This document shows, one piece after another, positions 62,204 to 64,000 of a stretch of 64,000 nt of DNA. The notes beneath the pieces were generated by a model. The model had not been told where the DNA came from. It saw only the letters and a program-made list of their open reading frames with translations, and made no database searches. Source of the stretch: Bacteroidales bacterium (GTDB taxonomy: Bacteria > Bacteroidota > Bacteroidia > Bacteroidales > Lentimicrobiaceae); NCBI GenBank assembly GCA_016788045.1, contig JAEUTG010000025.1:62001-126000 (forward strand), given 5' to 3'. The translations under genes were made by a program, and so were the position numbers. The number at the start of each line of letters is the position of its first letter. Position 1 is the stretch's first letter.

Positions 62204-63052
62204 TCAGCCATTTAATCTTTCAGGCCACAGATCGGGCAGTTCGCCGCTGAAACCCATCTCAGGCAGTTGACCAATCTGCTGCATTTCGTCATCCGTCAGT
62301 TCAAAATCAAATACCCGAAGGTTTTCCTGCATCCTTTCCGGTGTGGAAGCCTTGGGCAAAGCGGTCACCTGCTGCTGTACAATCCACCGCAGGCTCACCT
62401 GGGAAACCGTTTTACCATGGGCAGCCGCAATGCGTTGAAGCACTTCGTTGCCGAAAATCCGGCCCCTGGCCAGGGGTGACCAGGCCTGCAGGGCGATTCC
62501 CTTTTCACGGCAGTAACGGACCACTTCCGGCTGGTGGTAACCGGGATGGAATTCCAGCTGGTTCACCGCCGGCACTACCCGGGCGGTCTGCAGCAGGGCC
62601 TCCAGGTGCGCCGGCCAGAAATTGCTCACCCCGATTGATCGCACCCTGCCCTCCGCCTGCAGCTCTTCCAGTGCCCGCCAGGTATTGGCATTCACCTGCT
62701 GCCAGTCAGGGTAATTGCGGGCATTGGCCGGCCAGTGAATCAGGTAGAGGTCGAGGGTGTCCAGCCCCAGTTGCCTGAGCGAAGCTTCAAAGGCCACTTT
62801 CGACTGCGCATAACCCAGGGATTCACGCCACAGCTTGGTAACCACAAAAACTTCCTGGCGCGGAATGCCGCTTTCCCGGATGCCCCGGGCCACCTCCACC
62901 TCGTTGCCGTATTTGGCAGCGGTATCAATCAGGCGGTAGCCCAGCTGAAGGGCCTGCGCTACGGTCCGCTGCCCTTCTGTACCGGTTGATTTGTACGTCC
63001 CCAGCCCCATCAGGGGCATGGAATTGCCGTCGTTAAGCAGAAGTGTTTGCAT
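62204..63052 (-). CDS. Aldo/keto reductase
   Basis: 282 aa, (beta/alpha)8 barrel. The catalytic tetrad is Asp43 (LIDTAAKYGN), Tyr48, Lys73 (VVTKLW) and His106 (YLIHWP). GVSNFWPAHLEALL and the NADPH-binding LPKASTPERMQEN are present. It is of the 2,5-diketo-gluconate reductase/DkgA-like group and reduces aldehydes or ketones with NADPH; the physiological substrate is unknown. Single gene with its own -7 element. Confidence 0.92.
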   Translation of the reverse strand: MQTLLLNDGNSMPLMGLGTYKSTGTEGQRTVAQALQLGYRLIDTAAKYGNEVEVARGIRESGIPRQEVFVVTKLWRESLGYAQSKVAFEASLRQLGLDTLDLYLIHWPANARNYPDWQQVNANTWRALEELQAEGRVRSIGVSNFWPAHLEALLQTARVVPAVNQLEFHPGYHQPEVVRYCREKGIALQAWSPLARGRIFGNEVLQRIAAAHGKTVSQVSLRWIVQQQVTALPKASTPERMQENLRVFDFELTDDEMQQIGQLPEMGFSGELPDLWPERLNG

Positions 63053-63088
63053 GGGTAATAAATTTCAGGACAATTGCCTTGAACCACA

Positions 63089-63096
63089 CAAAAATA
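63089..63096 (-). promoter_or_regulatory. -7 element of the aldo/keto reductase promoter
   Basis: TATTTTTG on the minus strand, 37 bp upstream of the ATG, fits TAnnTTTG. Confidence 0.45.
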
Positions 63097-63225
63097 GGCA
63101 AGAGATGGATGCGGGGGGGGGGGGCCGGTAGAGAAACATCCCGATTCCAGGGGTTGGGAATGTATTAGCAGACCCGTATGAGGAAGTTAGCGCAACCAGA
63201 AAGTTAAAAATTCCGGCAGAATTTC

Positions 63226-64000
63226 GTTGTGAATTGCCTTTGAATTGTATCTTTGAGATATTGAGCACAACACTCACCGAAACCGGCACAGTTACTGCCG
63301 AGTTGTGAATTGCCTTTGAATTGTATCTTTGAGATATTGAGCACAACATTCGCACCTGGTGTCGCCCCTGGTTCATTGTTGTGAATTGCCTTTGAATTGT
63401 ATCTTTGAGATATTGAGCACAACTTCCTTTTTCTTAGGGAATAATGTAGTCCTGTTGTGAATTGCCTTTGAATTGTATCTTTGAGATATTGAGCACAACA
63501 GGAATGGCATATTGAAAGTTTGTGGATTAGTTGTGAATTGCCTTTGAATTGTATCTTTGAGATATTGAGCACAACGAAAGTGGAACAAAATGCTATTTAT
63601 CAACCGTTGTGAATTGCCTTTGAATTGTATCTTTGAGATATTGAGCACAACTATCACTGTTAAGGGTGGTATTATTACCGCGTTGTGAATTGCCTTTGAA
63701 TTGTATCTTTGAGATATTGAGCACAACCGACTTTGACGTGTACCGCTACGAGGCACAGTTGTGAATTGCCTTTGAATTGTATCTTTGAGATATTGAGCAC
63801 AACGGTAAAATGTACCTTGGCCCCGATTCACTGGTTGTGAATTGCCTTTGAATTGTATCTTTGAGATATTGAGCACAACATAGCCTCCTCCGGAGCTCGT
63901 AGATGTTCCGTTGTGAATTGCCTTTGAATTGTATCTTTGAGATATTGAGCACAACGCCACCGTTACCGAAGGCGCAATCTTTTATGTTGTGAATTGCCTT
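63226..64000 (+). CRISPR. CRISPR array, 46-bp repeats with 30-bp spacers (type II-C style), runs off the right edge
   Basis: Ten complete repeats start at 63226 and then every 76 bp (63302, 63378, 63454, 63530, 63606, 63682, 63758, 63834, 63910); an eleventh starts at 63986 and is cut by the window end. All full repeats are identical; each begins GTTGTGAATTGCC, contains TATCTTTG and ends GAGCACAAC, with GTTGTG/CACAAC as inverted ends. All ten spacers are exactly 30 bp and differ from each other. Long repeats of this form go with Cas9-Cas1-Cas2 systems in Bacteroidota. No cas gene or tracrRNA is in the window; they should lie to the right. Small minus-strand ORFs through the array are artefacts. 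Confidence 0.97.

Noticed and set aside
61794..62211. Two small minus-strand frames between the lysine operon and the aldo/keto reductase gene
   Set aside because: No domain or signal, and one runs across the TTTCATGCTGATGAAA hairpin repeats.
63072..63085. AATTGCCTTGAA near the CRISPR array as a possible tracrRNA anti-repeat or degenerate repeat
   Set aside because: Only about twelve bases match the repeat, with a one-base gap, and on the strand needed for a tracrRNA the downstream sequence runs straight into the aldo/keto reductase gene.
63204..63960. Minus-strand ORFs with repeated NISKIQFKGNSQ segments
   Set aside because: They are the CRISPR repeat translated in different frames, not a repeat protein.

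Overview
The window comes from a Bacteroidota genome (Bacteroidales/Marinilabiliales-like). The signs are: promoters of the TAnnTTTG (-7) type in front of many genes with few clear Shine-Dalgarno sequences, TonB-dependent receptors with carboxypeptidase-like N-terminal domains, a secreted protein with a type IX secretion C-terminal domain, a fused CcoN-CcoO oxidase, a DUF4492-cydAB operon and a 46-bp CRISPR repeat of the type II-C style usual in this phylum. The organism looks like an amino-acid fermenter that can also respire oxygen at low tension. No rRNA or tRNA gene was seen.

Layout. 1-10.7 kb: end of a haem O synthase gene, a secreted protein, a lipoprotein cytochrome c, then a cbb3 oxidase locus on the minus strand (ccoI, then ccoS-ccoNO-ccoQ-ccoP-ccoG-ccoH-TauE/SafE-like protein). 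10.8-18.7 kb: split threonine/serine exporter, methyltransferase, outer-membrane and lipoprotein genes, isochorismatase-fold hydrolase, Na+/H+ antiporter, Asp-box lipoprotein. 18.7-24.1 kb: a 1,163-residue protein that I recognise as the pyrophosphate-dependent PEP carboxykinase family, with a LacI/PurR-type palindrome upstream, followed by a hemerythrin-like protein overlapping a NarL-type regulator. 24.1-27.2 kb: two near-identical copies of a small secreted protein gene, separated by three copies of a non-coding repeat. 27.2-37.3 kb: a four-gene TonB-receptor/lipoprotein operon with a candidate operator and an intragenic terminator-like hairpin, a GT39-like glycosyltransferase and a second (probably metal) TonB receptor. 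37.4-43.5 kb: acetyl-CoA synthetase, HMA lipoprotein and the cytochrome bd operon. 43.6-49.9 kb: T9SS cargo, rsmE, a RelE/XRE toxin-antitoxin pair, DUF4159. 50.2-61.6 kb: a minus-strand lysine fermentation operon (atoD-kal-kce-kdd-kamA-kamB-kamC-kamD-kamE-atoA-thiolase). 62.2-64 kb: aldo/keto reductase and the start of a CRISPR array running off the right edge.

How it fits together. The kam operon takes lysine to acetoacetate and crotonyl-CoA; the CoA transferase and thiolase turn acetoacetate into acetyl-CoA. The crotonyl-CoA to butyryl-CoA reduction genes are not in the window. Two high-affinity oxidases (cbb3 and bd) can remove or use traces of O2. The cbb3 and bd operons and the lipoprotein/TonB operon share a TTAGA...TCTAA inverted repeat at the same distance (51-52 bp) upstream of a -7 element that lacks a -33 box. 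This suggests one activator for the three, and is the most interesting regulatory signal I found. The other notable points are the PPi-PEPCK with its palindromic operator and a CRISPR repeat that carries a complete Bacteroidota promoter.
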